64,000 nt of DNA from Streptomyces sp. V3I7 (GTDB lineage Bacteria > Actinomycetota > Actinomycetes > Streptomycetales > Streptomycetaceae): positions 5,249,001-5,313,000 of the forward strand of contig NZ_JAUSZK010000001.1 in the NCBI RefSeq assembly GCF_030817495.1, written 5' to 3'. The notes under the pieces are model-generated. The model saw only the letters and a program-made list of their open reading frames with translations. It ran no database searches and was not told the DNA's origin. Shown here in pieces: positions 1 through 9,370 of the stretch. A program made the translations under genes and the position numbers. Position 1 is the first letter of the stretch, and every line of letters starts with the position of its first letter.

Positions 1-76
1 GCTGCGTCGCCGTCGGTTCCGTCCGGCCTGCGGCCTGTCCATGCAGTCACCATGCCTTGTTCACCCGGTGCTCACT

Positions 77-82
77 TATGAT
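77..82 (+). promoter_or_regulatory. possible -10 box for the first gene
   Basis: TATGAT lies about 80 bases before the ATG at 163, in a local AT-richer patch. The upstream TTGTTC at 57-62 is a reasonable -35 but the spacer is only 14 bases, so the pairing is doubtful. The rest of 1-162 shows no gene. Confidence 0.3.
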
Positions 83-162
83 GAGCCCGCTCGGCCGCCC
101 GTACGCAGGTTCGGGAGTGGGGGGTCACCCGCGCCGGGAGCAGGGAAGGGAAAGGTCACCTC

Positions 163-1281
163 ATGCGGACCAGATCCGGGCGCGGCGCCGCGCGGGGGAG
201 AGTGGTCGGTGCTGCCGACCACGCGGTTGTGCCGTACGCCGCCCAGCGGACGCTGGGCGGCCGCTGGCTCATTCTGGGCCGGGACGGCCGGCTGACCGCG
301 TACGCGCGCACCGACGGCGGGCTACTGCGCTGGACGGAACTCCGGCGGGGCGGCCCCGAGTGGTCGGGACCCGACTTCTTCCCGGTGGCGGACCTCACCG
401 ATGTGACGGTGGTCCAGGGTGCCGACTCCTACGTCCACTTCCTGGGTCGGCGCGAAGTACGTGGGGCCGAGAGCCCGGCTGCCGTCGACATCGTGCATGC
501 CGTCCAGTACCAGACGGGCCGTCCGGTCACCGAGTGGCGGTCGCTGGGCAACCCGCACCGGGACCGGGCCGAGGCGTCGCGCCTGGGCGTTCCGATAGCC
601 GCGGTCAGCGGCTCGGGCCGGGTCTACGTCTTCGTGCGGGGCGCCGACGGCGGCGTGATCGTGCGGCGAGAGGGCCCCACCGGGAAGTGGGAGCCGTGGC
701 ATGTCCTCAAGGGCAGCCGGGCGCGGGACGGACTCGTGGCGGTCGCGCACCCTTCCGGCCGGGTCGAACTCCTGGCGGGCGGCGAGACCATTGCCATGCG
801 GTGGCGGCAGGACGAGACTGACGGCGCCTTCCGGCAGGACCCCAACATCCCGGTGCGTGTGGCGCCGGGAACGGTGTCGGCGCTGGCGACCGGCCCGGAG
901 CGGACGACGTACTACTGGGCCGCCCCGGACGGCGGCGGCTTCGTCGCGCACCGGCCCGGGGAGTGGGCTCACCCGCTCGGCGGCGCTCCGGCCGGGGAGC
1001 CGCTCTCTGCTGTGCGCGCGACTCTGGACGCTTACGACTGCACTGTGCTGGCCCACCGGGACCTCGAAGGCCAGGTCGTCCTGGCCGCCTACGGCACCGA
1101 GAACGAGCAGGGGGGCCTGTGGTGGGCGCCGACCGGCGAACGCCTGCTGGGTTCACCGGCGCTGGCGCTGGACGGCTTCGGCCGGGTCGTGCTCGCCGTC
1201 CTCGACCCCGACGGCACCCTCCGCATCGCCCGCCAGGCCGACGCCCCGGGGCTGGAGCTGGCCCCTTCCCTCCGTGTCTGA
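163..1281 (+). CDS. beta-propeller-like protein of unknown function
   Basis: A 372-aa protein with no obvious signal peptide or membrane segment. It is built of repeated short strands with Trp-Gly/Asp-Gly patterns (for example GRWLILGRDGRL near residue 35 and VYVFVRGADGGVIVRREG near 155), as in PLL-like or tachylectin-like beta-propellers that bind sugars or act as scaffolds. The ATG at 163 follows GGGAAGGGAAAGG, a purine-rich ribosome site, which decides the start. It stands upstream of, and convergent with, an LCP cell-wall gene, so a surface or polysaccharide link is possible but only an inference. No catalytic motif is visible. Confidence 0.6.
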   Translation: MRTRSGRGAARGRVVGAADHAVVPYAAQRTLGGRWLILGRDGRLTAYARTDGGLLRWTELRRGGPEWSGPDFFPVADLTDVTVVQGADSYVHFLGRREVRGAESPAAVDIVHAVQYQTGRPVTEWRSLGNPHRDRAEASRLGVPIAAVSGSGRVYVFVRGADGGVIVRREGPTGKWEPWHVLKGSRARDGLVAVAHPSGRVELLAGGETIAMRWRQDETDGAFRQDPNIPVRVAPGTVSALATGPERTTYYWAAPDGGGFVAHRPGEWAHPLGGAPAGEPLSAVRATLDAYDCTVLAHRDLEGQVVLAAYGTENEQGGLWWAPTGERLLGSPALALDGFGRVVLAVLDPDGTLRIARQADAPGLELAPSLRV

Positions 1282-1297
1282 CGCCGGTACGGTGCGC

Positions 1298-1326
1298 GGG
1301 GCCGTAGCGCGACGGCGTACGGCCCC
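1298..1326. terminator. bidirectional hairpin terminator
   Basis: A perfect 9-bp inverted repeat, GGGGCCGTA (1298-1306) and TACGGCCCC (1318-1326), with an 11-nt loop lies between the convergent gene ends at 1281 and 1345. It can serve both transcripts. Confidence 0.6.
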
Positions 1327-1344
1327 TTAGCGTGCCGTCCTCGC

Positions 1345-2466
1345 TCAGGGAGTGGGGCTTCCGCCCCGGGCCGGCGACTTCTTGGCCGACTCGGGGATGG
1401 TCTCGTCCTTGCGCAGGGCCTGCCACAGCTGGCTTGCCTGGGGCTCGGCGGGCACCACTCGGTTGGGGTCCTGGACGTCGTACCGCACCGGAAGCATGAT
1501 CGTCTCCATGGTCGACGGGTCGACGCCGTTCATGCTGCGGCCGAACTCGGCGAGCTTGGTGAGCGAGGCGAGGTCGGAGTCGGTCGTCAGCGACGAGGTC
1601 AGCTGCTTGGCGATGGAGTACGACTTGCCGGGGCTGCCCATCAGGTCCTGCTGCTTGATCTCGGAGAGCAGGGCGGTCAGGAACTTCTGCTGCAGCCCGA
1701 TGCGTCCGAGGTCGCTGCCGTCCCCGATGCCGTGCCGGGTGCGCACGAACTCGAGGGCCTGGGTGCCGTCGAGCTCGTGGGTGCCGGCACTCAACTCGAG
1801 CCCGCTGGACTTGTCGCGGATGTCCTGGTTCACGGTGACGGTGACCCCCCCGATCGTGTCCACGAGTCCCTTGAAGCCCGCGAAGTCGATCTCCATGAAG
1901 TGGTCCATTCGCACCCCGGACATCTGCTCGACGGTCTTGACGACACAGGCCGGACCGGCGAGCGAGTAGACCGAGTTGAACATGACTCGGTCCGCCGCGG
2001 GAAGCTTGGTGCCGTCCGACTTGGTGCACTTGGGGCGGGTGACCAGGGTGTCGCGCGGGATGCTCACGGCGACGGCTGCCTGGCGTCCTTCGGGGACGTG
2101 GATCACGAGGGCGGTGTCGGAGCGTGCGCCCGCGACCTTGCCCGTGTGAAGACCGGCGTTGGCGCCCGCGCGCGAGTCGGAGCCGAGGACGAGGAGGTTC
2201 TGCCCGGACGTGGGCAGTTTCTCCGGGCGGTTGTCGCCGATGGCCTGGTCGAGATCAACGCCCTTGATGTTGGAGTCGAGGCCGTTGTACAGCCAGTACC
2301 CCGTTCCGCCGGCGGCCGCGACGAGCACGGCCAGGGCTATGAGAATCTTCCGGCCGGTGCGGCGGCGCCGGGGGCGGACGGTGCCCTGGTCCGGCCCGTG
2401 ATCGCCGCCGGTCCTGTAGGGCGGGTCGTCGGAGTCGCTGTGCTGGGGCGTCGAGACGTGGCTCAT
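1345..2466 (-). CDS. LytR-CpsA-Psr (LCP) family glycopolymer ligase
   Basis: A 373-aa type II membrane protein: a basic cytoplasmic N-terminus (RRRRTGRK), one membrane helix (about residues 40-60), then the extracellular LCP domain. Family motifs seen are NLLVLGSDSRAG, AVSIPRDTLV and the GTHELDGTQALEFVRTRH segment, which hold the Asp and Arg residues that bind the lipid pyrophosphate. LCP enzymes move glycopolymers (teichoic acid, arabinogalactan, capsule) from an undecaprenyl carrier to peptidoglycan. It is divergent from a wall-polymer operon starting at 2912, which fits a role in attaching that product. The length is usual for the family. Confidence 0.9.
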   Translation of the reverse strand: MSHVSTPQHSDSDDPPYRTGGDHGPDQGTVRPRRRRTGRKILIALAVLVAAAGGTGYWLYNGLDSNIKGVDLDQAIGDNRPEKLPTSGQNLLVLGSDSRAGANAGLHTGKVAGARSDTALVIHVPEGRQAAVAVSIPRDTLVTRPKCTKSDGTKLPAADRVMFNSVYSLAGPACVVKTVEQMSGVRMDHFMEIDFAGFKGLVDTIGGVTVTVNQDIRDKSSGLELSAGTHELDGTQALEFVRTRHGIGDGSDLGRIGLQQKFLTALLSEIKQQDLMGSPGKSYSIAKQLTSSLTTDSDLASLTKLAEFGRSMNGVDPSTMETIMLPVRYDVQDPNRVVPAEPQASQLWQALRKDETIPESAKKSPARGGSPTP

Positions 2467-2911
2467 CCTGCTTCGAGTTCCTCGTTGGTCGTGCCCCGCG
2501 GGGCGGTGGAAGCGGCGTGGGACGCGGAGGGGAGGAGCGGCCGGTGCGCTGCCCGACCGATCCCGCGCTGCAGGCCGAAGACCGACTGATCCTGAACGAA
2601 AAGTGATGGGTCTGTAAACATCCGGTCCGTGACAGGTTCATCAGTGACGGCACTTGATGGCCTTGCGCACGGTCGCACGAGGGCCTGTTTCGAAGGTGAG
2701 CCGCCAGGTCCGCAAAAGGTTGTACGGAATTCCTGTGATCAACCTCGCTGCCAGCACATCTGACTGAATCTCGACGCATAGGTGAAGCATGGTTAAAGTT
2801 TCACCATCTCGTGTGACGGTTTTGTGAACGCAAAAGTCCGTCCGTGAGACTCCGGGGGCGTCGGTCGTACCGCGGGGAACTTCGTCTCATTCGGTGCGTA
2901 TCTGAGGAGTT
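2467..2911. promoter_or_regulatory. divergent intergenic region, LCP gene / CDP-alcohol transferase operon
   Basis: These 445 bases contain no convincing gene and must carry both divergent promoters. On the minus strand TTTACA (2613-2618) and CAGGAT (2589-2594) are 18 bases apart and could be the LCP promoter, giving a leader of roughly 115 nt. The plus side is AT-richer at about 2780-2840, but I could not settle on a -10/-35 pair. The operon ATG at 2912 follows TGAGGAGTT, a strong but closely spaced ribosome site. Confidence 0.35.
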
Positions 2912-4105
2912 ATGGCCAAGCTGTCGCTGCGGGCTGTCCAGAGACTGACCTGCAAGAAGCGCGATGCCTGGTGGACCGTTTTCCTGGTCGACCCGCTGGC
3001 GACAAGGCTTCTGATCGTGGTCGCCCGCTTCAAGTTCATCACGCCCAACGGGGTCACCTGGGGTGCCCTGTTCGTCGGCCTGGCCTCGGCGGGACTCTTC
3101 CTGAAGGGTGACCGGGAGTCTCTGCTCATCGGCGCGCTGCTGTACCACCTGAGCTTCGTCCTCGACTGCATCGACGGAAAGCTGGCCCGGCTCAAGGGCA
3201 ACGGATCGGTCTTCGGCGGCTGGCTCGACTACGTCTTCGACCGCATCCGCGTGCTGTTCTGCGCCCTCGCCCTGATGGGCGGCCAGTTCCTGCGCACGGG
3301 CGACGCGCGCTATCTGCTGGCCGCCCTCGCCGTCGTCTTCCTCGACATGCTGCGCTACGTCGACGCCCTGCAGATCTACAAGATGCGCATGGCGATGCGA
3401 ACCAAGATCGAGCGCATCACCGCGGAACGTGCGGAGGCCGAGCGGGCTGAACGGGAGGCGGCCGCCGCAGACCAGGGCACGCCGGTCCTGTTCATGGAGG
3501 ACCTGCTCCGCGAGAACCCCGCTTCCTCCGTCGAGACCCTGCGCGCGGAGGCCGGCACGGCCCAGGTGATCGACCTGCACGAGCAGTTCCGCGGCCAGTT
3601 TCCCTGGTGGACGAGGGTCAGGCGGGCGATGCTGCGCACCAGGATCCGCCCACACCTGATCAGCGGTATCGAGTTCCAGATGTTCGTGTTCATCGTCGGC
3701 CCGCTGCTCGGCGAGATCCTGTGGACCACCGCGGTCTCCAGCGCCCTGCTCCTGACCTTCGAGCTGATCATCATGTACAAGTTCTGGCTCTCCACCCGGG
3801 ACTTCACCCGCGTCATGGGTGACATGAGTACGTCCCCGGTCGTCGTCGGCGCCATCGCTCCGGAGCTGCTCCGCGGCCGCCATCGCCGCGCTGCCGCCGA
3901 GGCTGCGTCCCCCGACGAGCGCCACCGCGAGGCCGATCCGGCCGACGAGCCCTACTGGGACCCAGATCCGGCCGACGACCCTGGCTTCCGCCCGTTCCCG
4001 GAGCCGCAGTACCACAACGACCCCCCCACCGAGCAGTTCCCGGCCACGCAGATGCCCGCGCACTCCATGGAGACGCCCTGGCACAACGGGGGACACGCAC
4101 GATGA
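2912..4105 (+). CDS. CDP-alcohol phosphatidyltransferase family membrane enzyme
   Basis: A 397-aa integral membrane protein with the complete family signature DG-x2-AR-x8-G-x3-D-x3-D, seen as DGKLAR...G...D...D around residues 91-113. These Asp residues bind the two metals and the CDP group. Enzymes of this fold transfer a phospho-alcohol from a CDP-alcohol to an acceptor alcohol. The protein has a long charged insert (about residues 165-235) and an acidic, Pro-rich cytoplasmic tail, so it is longer than phospholipid-making members (about 200 aa). Its stop overlaps the ATG of the 1489-aa transferase, so the two are coupled. I infer it makes a lipid-linked starter or phospho-polyol building unit for a wall polymer rather than a bulk phospholipid. 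Confidence 0.85.
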   Translation: MAKLSLRAVQRLTCKKRDAWWTVFLVDPLATRLLIVVARFKFITPNGVTWGALFVGLASAGLFLKGDRESLLIGALLYHLSFVLDCIDGKLARLKGNGSVFGGWLDYVFDRIRVLFCALALMGGQFLRTGDARYLLAALAVVFLDMLRYVDALQIYKMRMAMRTKIERITAERAEAERAEREAAAADQGTPVLFMEDLLRENPASSVETLRAEAGTAQVIDLHEQFRGQFPWWTRVRRAMLRTRIRPHLISGIEFQMFVFIVGPLLGEILWTTAVSSALLLTFELIIMYKFWLSTRDFTRVMGDMSTSPVVVGAIAPELLRGRHRRAAAEAASPDERHREADPADEPYWDPDPADDPGFRPFPEPQYHNDPPTEQFPATQMPAHSMETPWHNGGHAR

Positions 4106-7100
4106 ACGAGCCGCAGTATCAGTACGACGCCTCCGCGTACACGGTCACCGTCGTGGTGGCCGCCTACAACGCGAGCGCCACCCTCGACCGGGCACTGCGC
4201 TCCGCGCTGAACCAGACCCACCGCAACCTCGACGTGGTGGTGCTGGACGACGCCTCCACCGACGGCACCCTGGCGGTCGCCCACCGATACGCCGAGAAGG
4301 ACTCCCGGGTCCGCGTCGTGGCCCGCTCCCGCAACAGCGGCGGCGTGGGGTCCCCCCGCAACCACGGCATCGAGACCGCCACCGGCCAGTACCTGATGTT
4401 CCTCGACGCCGATGACGAACTGCCGCACCGGGCCTGTGAGGTGCTGCTGGCCTCGGCCCTGGACACCGGGGCCGACATCACCGCCGGCCGCGCGCTGCGG
4501 GTCAACCTCGCCAAGGACGAGACCACGGTCTGGCAGCCGCAGCTGTACGGTACCGACCGCCTGATCACCGGCGGTCTGACCGCCATGCCCGAACTGGTCG
4601 AGGACCCGATCGCCGCCGCCAAGCTGTACCGCGTCGACTTCCTAAACCAGCACGGCATCCGCTTCCCCCAGGGCGTGCACTTCGAGGACACCTACTTCTC
4701 CACGGTCGCCTACTACTTCGCCCACGCCGTCAGCCTGATCACCGCGCCCGTCTACCGGTGGATATGGGAGCGTGAGACGGACACGCCGTCCATCACCAAC
4801 CGGCGCGGCGAACTGCGCAGCATCCGCGACCGGGTCCTGGTGCACCACTGGGCTGACGAATTCCTCGCCCAGCAGGGCGCGCACGACCTCATCGCCCGCA
4901 AGGCCGCCAAGTTCCTCTCGCACGACCTCGGGCTGTACACGCGCGAACTGCGCGCGGGCGACCACGTCTACCGCGAGGGCTTCGTCCGCGCCACCGCCCC
5001 GTACCTGTCCGGACTCCCCGACGACAGCTACGACCTGTGCGGGCCACTGGAGCGGGTGCGTGCCTTCGGCCTCATGCACAGCAGGATCGACGTGGTGCTG
5101 TCCGCCGCCGACTACGCTCAGCGGCGCAGCGTGCTCAGTTCCGACCTGGTGGAGCGTGACGGCCGGGTCTACTGGTCAGGCTCGCTGCTCGGGCGGCCGG
5201 ACGCCGAGCGCTTCCTCGACGTCACCGACCTCGACCTGACCGGCACCAAGCTGTCCGACGCGCGGCTGTTCAACCAGGCGATCCGGGCAGAGATCAGCGA
5301 CGGCCGCCTCCACGTCACCGGGTTCATCCGCAACCAGTTCGGCCGGGTCGGGCGCAAGGACAAGCTCGAACTCACCGCCGTGATGCGCTGTCGCGGCCCG
5401 CAGGCCGATCACAGCTTCCCGGTCACCGGCGTCGAGGTCGACGAGAACTACATCCGCTACCACACCTCCGTCGACCTGGACCAGACCCTGGGCCGGCCCG
5501 GCCGGCCGCTGACGTGGAACCTCTTCGTCCAGGTCCGGCACGCCGGGCAGCGGGCGACCACCACCGTCTGCGTGCGGGGCGTGGACATCGAGCAGGCACG
5601 CTTCACCGGCGGCGAGGCGACGTACGAGATGTACGAGACCGTCAGCGGCAACCTGGCGCTGCGTCCGGAGACCAGACAGCAGGAGGTCAGGAGCGACCGG
5701 GGCGACCAGCCGTGGACGTGGTGGACCGACATGATGCCGTCGGAGCCGTTCGCCCCGTCCGAGCGGCACCGCGCGGCCGTGGTCGTGCACTGCCACAACG
5801 ACGAGTACAACCTGCCCGAGTTCCTTGGCTCCCTCGACCGGCAGCGCGATTTCGCACGCATGCAGGTGGTCCTCGTCGACGACGGCTCGACCGACGCCAC
5901 CGCGGGCCAACTGGCGGACTTCGCGGCCCGCTACGCCAACGTCACGGTCGTCACCCAGGTCGCCATGGGCATGCGCGCCGCGTTCGACCACGGCCTGCGT
6001 CATGTGACCGCGCCCTACGTCATGTTCGCGCGCGCCAGCGACATCGTCGGCGACGGCTGCCTCGCCCATCTCGTGGCCGCTGCCCACAAGGCCAGGGCGG
6101 ACGTCGTCGTCGGCCGACCCGACAACTTCCCCGGGCCGAGCCGGAGCGGGGACCAGCCGTGGCTGCGGTACTTCGGGAAGGCGGCCCCCGAGGTGGAGCG
6201 GCTGCACGACGCGCCGTACCTCGTGTTCGCCACCGGCCTGGGCGCGAAGCTGCTGCGCACCAACCTGGTCCGTGATCAGCGCCTGAGCTGCGGGGGTGGT
6301 CCCGGTTTCGAGGACGCCTGGCTGACAGTGCCGGCCCTGCTGCACGCGGGCAGGGTGACCACCGCGCCGAGGGCCACCTGCTACGAGCGCGACGCCGAAC
6401 AGAACGACTCACTCTTCGACCTGCCGTGGAACGACCCGGTCAAGGCGCAGGAGCTGCTCCGGCTCTGCCGACACCTCCTGAAGCGGGCTGCGGCGCTGGA
6501 CGCCCGTAGCCTGCGCCTCGCGCAGCGCTTCGTCGTGCGCACCTTCCAGCCCTACCTGCGCAACCTGCACCGCATCATGAGCAGGGCCGAGCTGGCCCTC
6601 ATCTTCCCCACGCTGCATCAGGTGTACGCCGACCTGCCGGACGAGCTGATACTGCAGTACGTCACGGCCGGCCCCGCGCGGCTGCAGCACCACGCCGTAC
6701 GCACCGGCGATCTGGACCTGTTCTGCGAGCCGCACACACGGCCCGAGTACCGGCCCTATCTCCACCTTGACGACCAGGGCCTGTACCGCAGGCTCGCCAC
6801 GGACCCGGTGGAGACGTCGCTGCTGCGCGTGGACCGGCACCGCATCGTCCTGGAAACCTGCCACATCGACCCCGAACAGATCGTCTTCGAGGGCCTGCTG
6901 GTTCTGTCCGGCGTCGACATCAGCCAGCTGTTCGCCAACCGCATCGAACTCGTCCTCTCCGACGGGCACACGGAACGGGCGGTCCGTGTCGACCAGGTGT
7001 ACCGGCGCGACCGCTGGCGCACCCGCAAGGAGCAGGACTGGTACGGCGGCTGGCGGGCGGTCGCCCGGCCCGAGGATCTCAGACCGCTCGACAACCGGGA

Positions 7101-8571
7101 CCTGACGCTCACCCTGCGTATCCACGACGGCGACCGGCACGTGGACAGCCCGGTCGACGCCCGCCAGATGCTGCACCGCTTCAAGGGCGTGCACCGCGCG
7201 GGCAGGGCCACCATCATCCTCGGCATCGACGACGACCAGAAGATCACGCTGCGCCGTGTCACCGGAATCACCAAGCGAGCCGGACACAAGGCGAGGCGCT
7301 TCGTCAAGGAGTTCCGCGCCGCCATGCCCGGCCGGCCGGGCTGGCGCACGCGGCTGCTGTACTGGCTCTGCCACCCCTGGCTGCGCGGCAAGGACATCTG
7401 GATCATCGGCGAGCGCGAGGACACCGCGCAGGACAACTCGTACCACCTGTTCACCTGGATCCGGCGCAACAGGCCGCGGCGCAAGGTGTACTACGCCATC
7501 AACGGCGACGCCGCCGACCGCGCCAAGGTGGCCCCGCTGGGCCGGGTGATCAACCGGCTGTCCTGGCGGTACCGCGTGTACCTGCTGCACGCCAGCCGGC
7601 TCATCAACGCCTACGATCTGGAGGCCTACCTCGGCTTTCCCGGTCTTTCCAAGCGGGCCTTCCTCACCGGCTATGGCGATCTGCTCCGCTACAAGCGGGT
7701 TTTCCTGCAGCACGGCGTCGTCTACAACGACGTCGCGCCGTCCATCCACGCCCAGGTCACCAACGTCGACATGGTGCTCACGACCGGGCGCAGCGAGCGC
7801 GCCTACTTCGCCGAGCACTGCGGCTACGGCTATGACCGGGTCGCCGCCACCGGTCTGCCGCGCTTCGACGCGCTCAAGCCGGTACCGGGACGGCCCCGCG
7901 TTCTCGTCATGCCCACCTGGCGGCGCGACATCGTGGCCCCCTCCTACAACAAGGCGGCCAAGCCGGAGATCCCCTTCGCGGCCTCCGAGTACTACCGGTT
8001 CTTCTCGGCGCTCCTGCGCGACGAGCGGCTGCTCGACGCCTTGCAACGGTACGGCGTGGAACTTGAGTTCATGCCGCACTACGAGATCCGGCCCTACCTC
8101 AAGCACTTCCGCATCGACCACCCGTCCATCACCGTCTCCACCACCGGGCGCGATGTCCAGCTGGCGATGCGCGAGTGTTCGATGCTCGTCACCGACTACT
8201 CGTCGGTCTTCTTCGACGTCGCCTACATGGGCAAGCCGATCGTCTACACCAACTTCGACGACGAGAGCTTTTACAGCAAGCACTACAAGCGCGGCTACTT
8301 CGACCTGGCCAGGGACGGCTTCGGCCCCACCTGTGGAACCGTCGACCAGGCGGTCCACGAGATCGTCGCTTCCATCGAGCGCGGTTTCAAGGTCGAGCCT
8401 GCGTACCGGCTCCGCGCGGAGGAGTTCTTCGTGCTGCGCGACACCCACAACTGTGAGCGAGCCTTCGACGTGATCGACACGATGGATGCCGCCGTCGCGG
8501 GCGACTCCGGCCGGCCGTCCGCGCCGCTGGTCATGGGACGGCCGGACGAACCCGCGGCAGGAAGGAGGTGA
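4102..8571 (+). CDS. GT2 - GT2 - CDP-glycerol glycerophosphotransferase (TagF-like) fusion
   Basis: A 1489-aa cytoplasmic enzyme. Residues about 1-230 are a GT2 glycosyltransferase (VVVLDDASTDGT; MFLDADDE with its metal-binding acids). About 370-540 is a beta-rich linker. About 555-790 is a second GT2-like domain (VVLVDDGSTDAT), but its expected DxD site reads ARASD. After another beta-rich section, about 1075-1470 is a CDP-glycerol:poly(glycerophosphate) glycerophosphotransferase: KRVFLQHGVVYND, TGRSERAYF, VLVMPTWRRD, LVTDYSSVFFDVAYMGKP. Such C-domains polymerise polyol-phosphate chains, while GT2 domains add sugars. The ATG overlaps the previous stop (ATGA) and the next gene starts 5 nt after its TGA. 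This is probably the polymerase of a glycosylated teichoic-acid-like polymer; the exact polyol is unknown. Confidence 0.88.
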   Translation: MNEPQYQYDASAYTVTVVVAAYNASATLDRALRSALNQTHRNLDVVVLDDASTDGTLAVAHRYAEKDSRVRVVARSRNSGGVGSPRNHGIETATGQYLMFLDADDELPHRACEVLLASALDTGADITAGRALRVNLAKDETTVWQPQLYGTDRLITGGLTAMPELVEDPIAAAKLYRVDFLNQHGIRFPQGVHFEDTYFSTVAYYFAHAVSLITAPVYRWIWERETDTPSITNRRGELRSIRDRVLVHHWADEFLAQQGAHDLIARKAAKFLSHDLGLYTRELRAGDHVYREGFVRATAPYLSGLPDDSYDLCGPLERVRAFGLMHSRIDVVLSAADYAQRRSVLSSDLVERDGRVYWSGSLLGRPDAERFLDVTDLDLTGTKLSDARLFNQAIRAEISDGRLHVTGFIRNQFGRVGRKDKLELTAVMRCRGPQADHSFPVTGVEVDENYIRYHTSVDLDQTLGRPGRPLTWNLFVQVRHAGQRATTTVCVRGVDIEQARFTGGEATYEMYETVSGNLALRPETRQQEVRSDRGDQPWTWWTDMMPSEPFAPSERHRAAVVVHCHNDEYNLPEFLGSLDRQRDFARMQVVLVDDGSTDATAGQLADFAARYANVTVVTQVAMGMRAAFDHGLRHVTAPYVMFARASDIVGDGCLAHLVAAAHKARADVVVGRPDNFPGPSRSGDQPWLRYFGKAAPEVERLHDAPYLVFATGLGAKLLRTNLVRDQRLSCGGGPGFEDAWLTVPALLHAGRVTTAPRATCYERDAEQNDSLFDLPWNDPVKAQELLRLCRHLLKRAAALDARSLRLAQRFVVRTFQPYLRNLHRIMSRAELALIFPTLHQVYADLPDELILQYVTAGPARLQHHAVRTGDLDLFCEPHTRPEYRPYLHLDDQGLYRRLATDPVETSLLRVDRHRIVLETCHIDPEQIVFEGLLVLSGVDISQLFANRIELVLSDGHTERAVRVDQVYRRDRWRTRKEQDWYGGWRAVARPEDLRPLDNRDLTLTLRIHDGDRHVDSPVDARQMLHRFKGVHRAGRATIILGIDDDQKITLRRVTGITKRAGHKARRFVKEFRAAMPGRPGWRTRLLYWLCHPWLRGKDIWIIGEREDTAQDNSYHLFTWIRRNRPRRKVYYAINGDAADRAKVAPLGRVINRLSWRYRVYLLHASRLINAYDLEAYLGFPGLSKRAFLTGYGDLLRYKRVFLQHGVVYNDVAPSIHAQVTNVDMVLTTGRSERAYFAEHCGYGYDRVAATGLPRFDALKPVPGRPRVLVMPTWRRDIVAPSYNKAAKPEIPFAASEYYRFFSALLRDERLLDALQRYGVELEFMPHYEIRPYLKHFRIDHPSITVSTTGRDVQLAMRECSMLVTDYSSVFFDVAYMGKPIVYTNFDDESFYSKHYKRGYFDLARDGFGPTCGTVDQAVHEIVASIERGFKVEPAYRLRAEEFFVLRDTHNCERAFDVIDTMDAAVAGDSGRPSAPLVMGRPDEPAAGRR

Positions 8572-8575
8572 CGGC

Positions 8576-9370
8576 ATGCGGCACATGAGGATTTTCCTGG
8601 CCGGCGACTCCAGTGTGACGAGCAGGCCGCAGAGCATGGCACCGATGGTGGGCTGGGGACAGGTACTCCAGATGTTCATCCGGTACGCCGAAGTGATCAA
8701 CGCCGCCCGTGCGGGCTCCAGTTCGCGCAGCTTCAAGGAGCGCGGCCGACTCGACTGGATCCTGGAGAACATCGCCCCCGGCGACCTTCTGCTCGTGTCC
8801 TTCGGCCTCATCGACATGAAGCCTGGCGACGGCCGTTTCACTGAACCCTTCGGCGACTACCAGTGGTTCCTTCGCCAGTACGTGCACGGAGCCCGCGACC
8901 GGGGCGCGCACCCCGTGTTCGTCACCTCCCACGAACGCCGTGTCTTCGACGATCACGGCAACATGCGCCGCCCGCTCGGGCTCTACCCGACGGCCATGCG
9001 GGAACTGGCCATGAGCCTGAACGTTCCGTTCCTCGACCTCAACGCGTGGAGCGTGGACTGGTGGCGCCGCGCCGGAGCGCAGGGCACCAAGGAGCTCTTT
9101 CTCTACCTGGAGGCCGGCGAGCATCCCAACTACCCCGACGGCATAGCCGACAACACGCATCTGCGGGCCCACGGGGCCCTGGAATGCGCCCGGTTCGTGG
9201 CGCGCCGGCTACGCGCTCAGGCACTGCTCACCCCGGAGTACTTCCGGAACCTGGACGAACCGATACCGGAGAGCGCCGTCGAGTTCCTCGACGACCACGT
9301 CTTCGAGCAACTCACCAAGGAGCGTGTGGGCGGCCGGACGGCCGCGCAGGAGAGCGGGACGCTGCGATGA
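8576..9370 (+). CDS. SGNH/GDSL esterase, rhamnogalacturonan-acetylesterase-like
   Basis: A 264-aa protein. Block I is FLAGDSSV with nucleophile Ser12; block II Gly is in NAARAGSS; block V is DNTH (Asp192, His195). The block III position, usually GxND, reads FGLID, so the oxyanion-hole Asn is replaced by Ile. The start at 8576 is set by AAGGAGGTG five bases upstream; the frame is open further upstream but that part lies within the previous gene. There is no signal peptide, so it should act in the cytoplasm. The position in the wall-polymer operon suggests that it adds or removes an ester (acetyl, for example) on the polymer precursor. That role is an inference. Confidence 0.78.
   Translation: MRHMRIFLAGDSSVTSRPQSMAPMVGWGQVLQMFIRYAEVINAARAGSSSRSFKERGRLDWILENIAPGDLLLVSFGLIDMKPGDGRFTEPFGDYQWFLRQYVHGARDRGAHPVFVTSHERRVFDDHGNMRRPLGLYPTAMRELAMSLNVPFLDLNAWSVDWWRRAGAQGTKELFLYLEAGEHPNYPDGIADNTHLRAHGALECARFVARRLRAQALLTPEYFRNLDEPIPESAVEFLDDHVFEQLTKERVGGRTAAQESGTLR

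Noticed and set aside
2463..2678. 71-codon minus-strand frame upstream of the LCP gene
   Set aside because: No ribosome site or conserved look; it overlaps the LCP start and probable leader.
6409..8841. 810-codon minus-strand open frame antisense to the TagF-like transferase
   Set aside because: Low-information composition (Val/Asp/Gly/His-rich) and fully opposite a gene with clear catalytic motifs.
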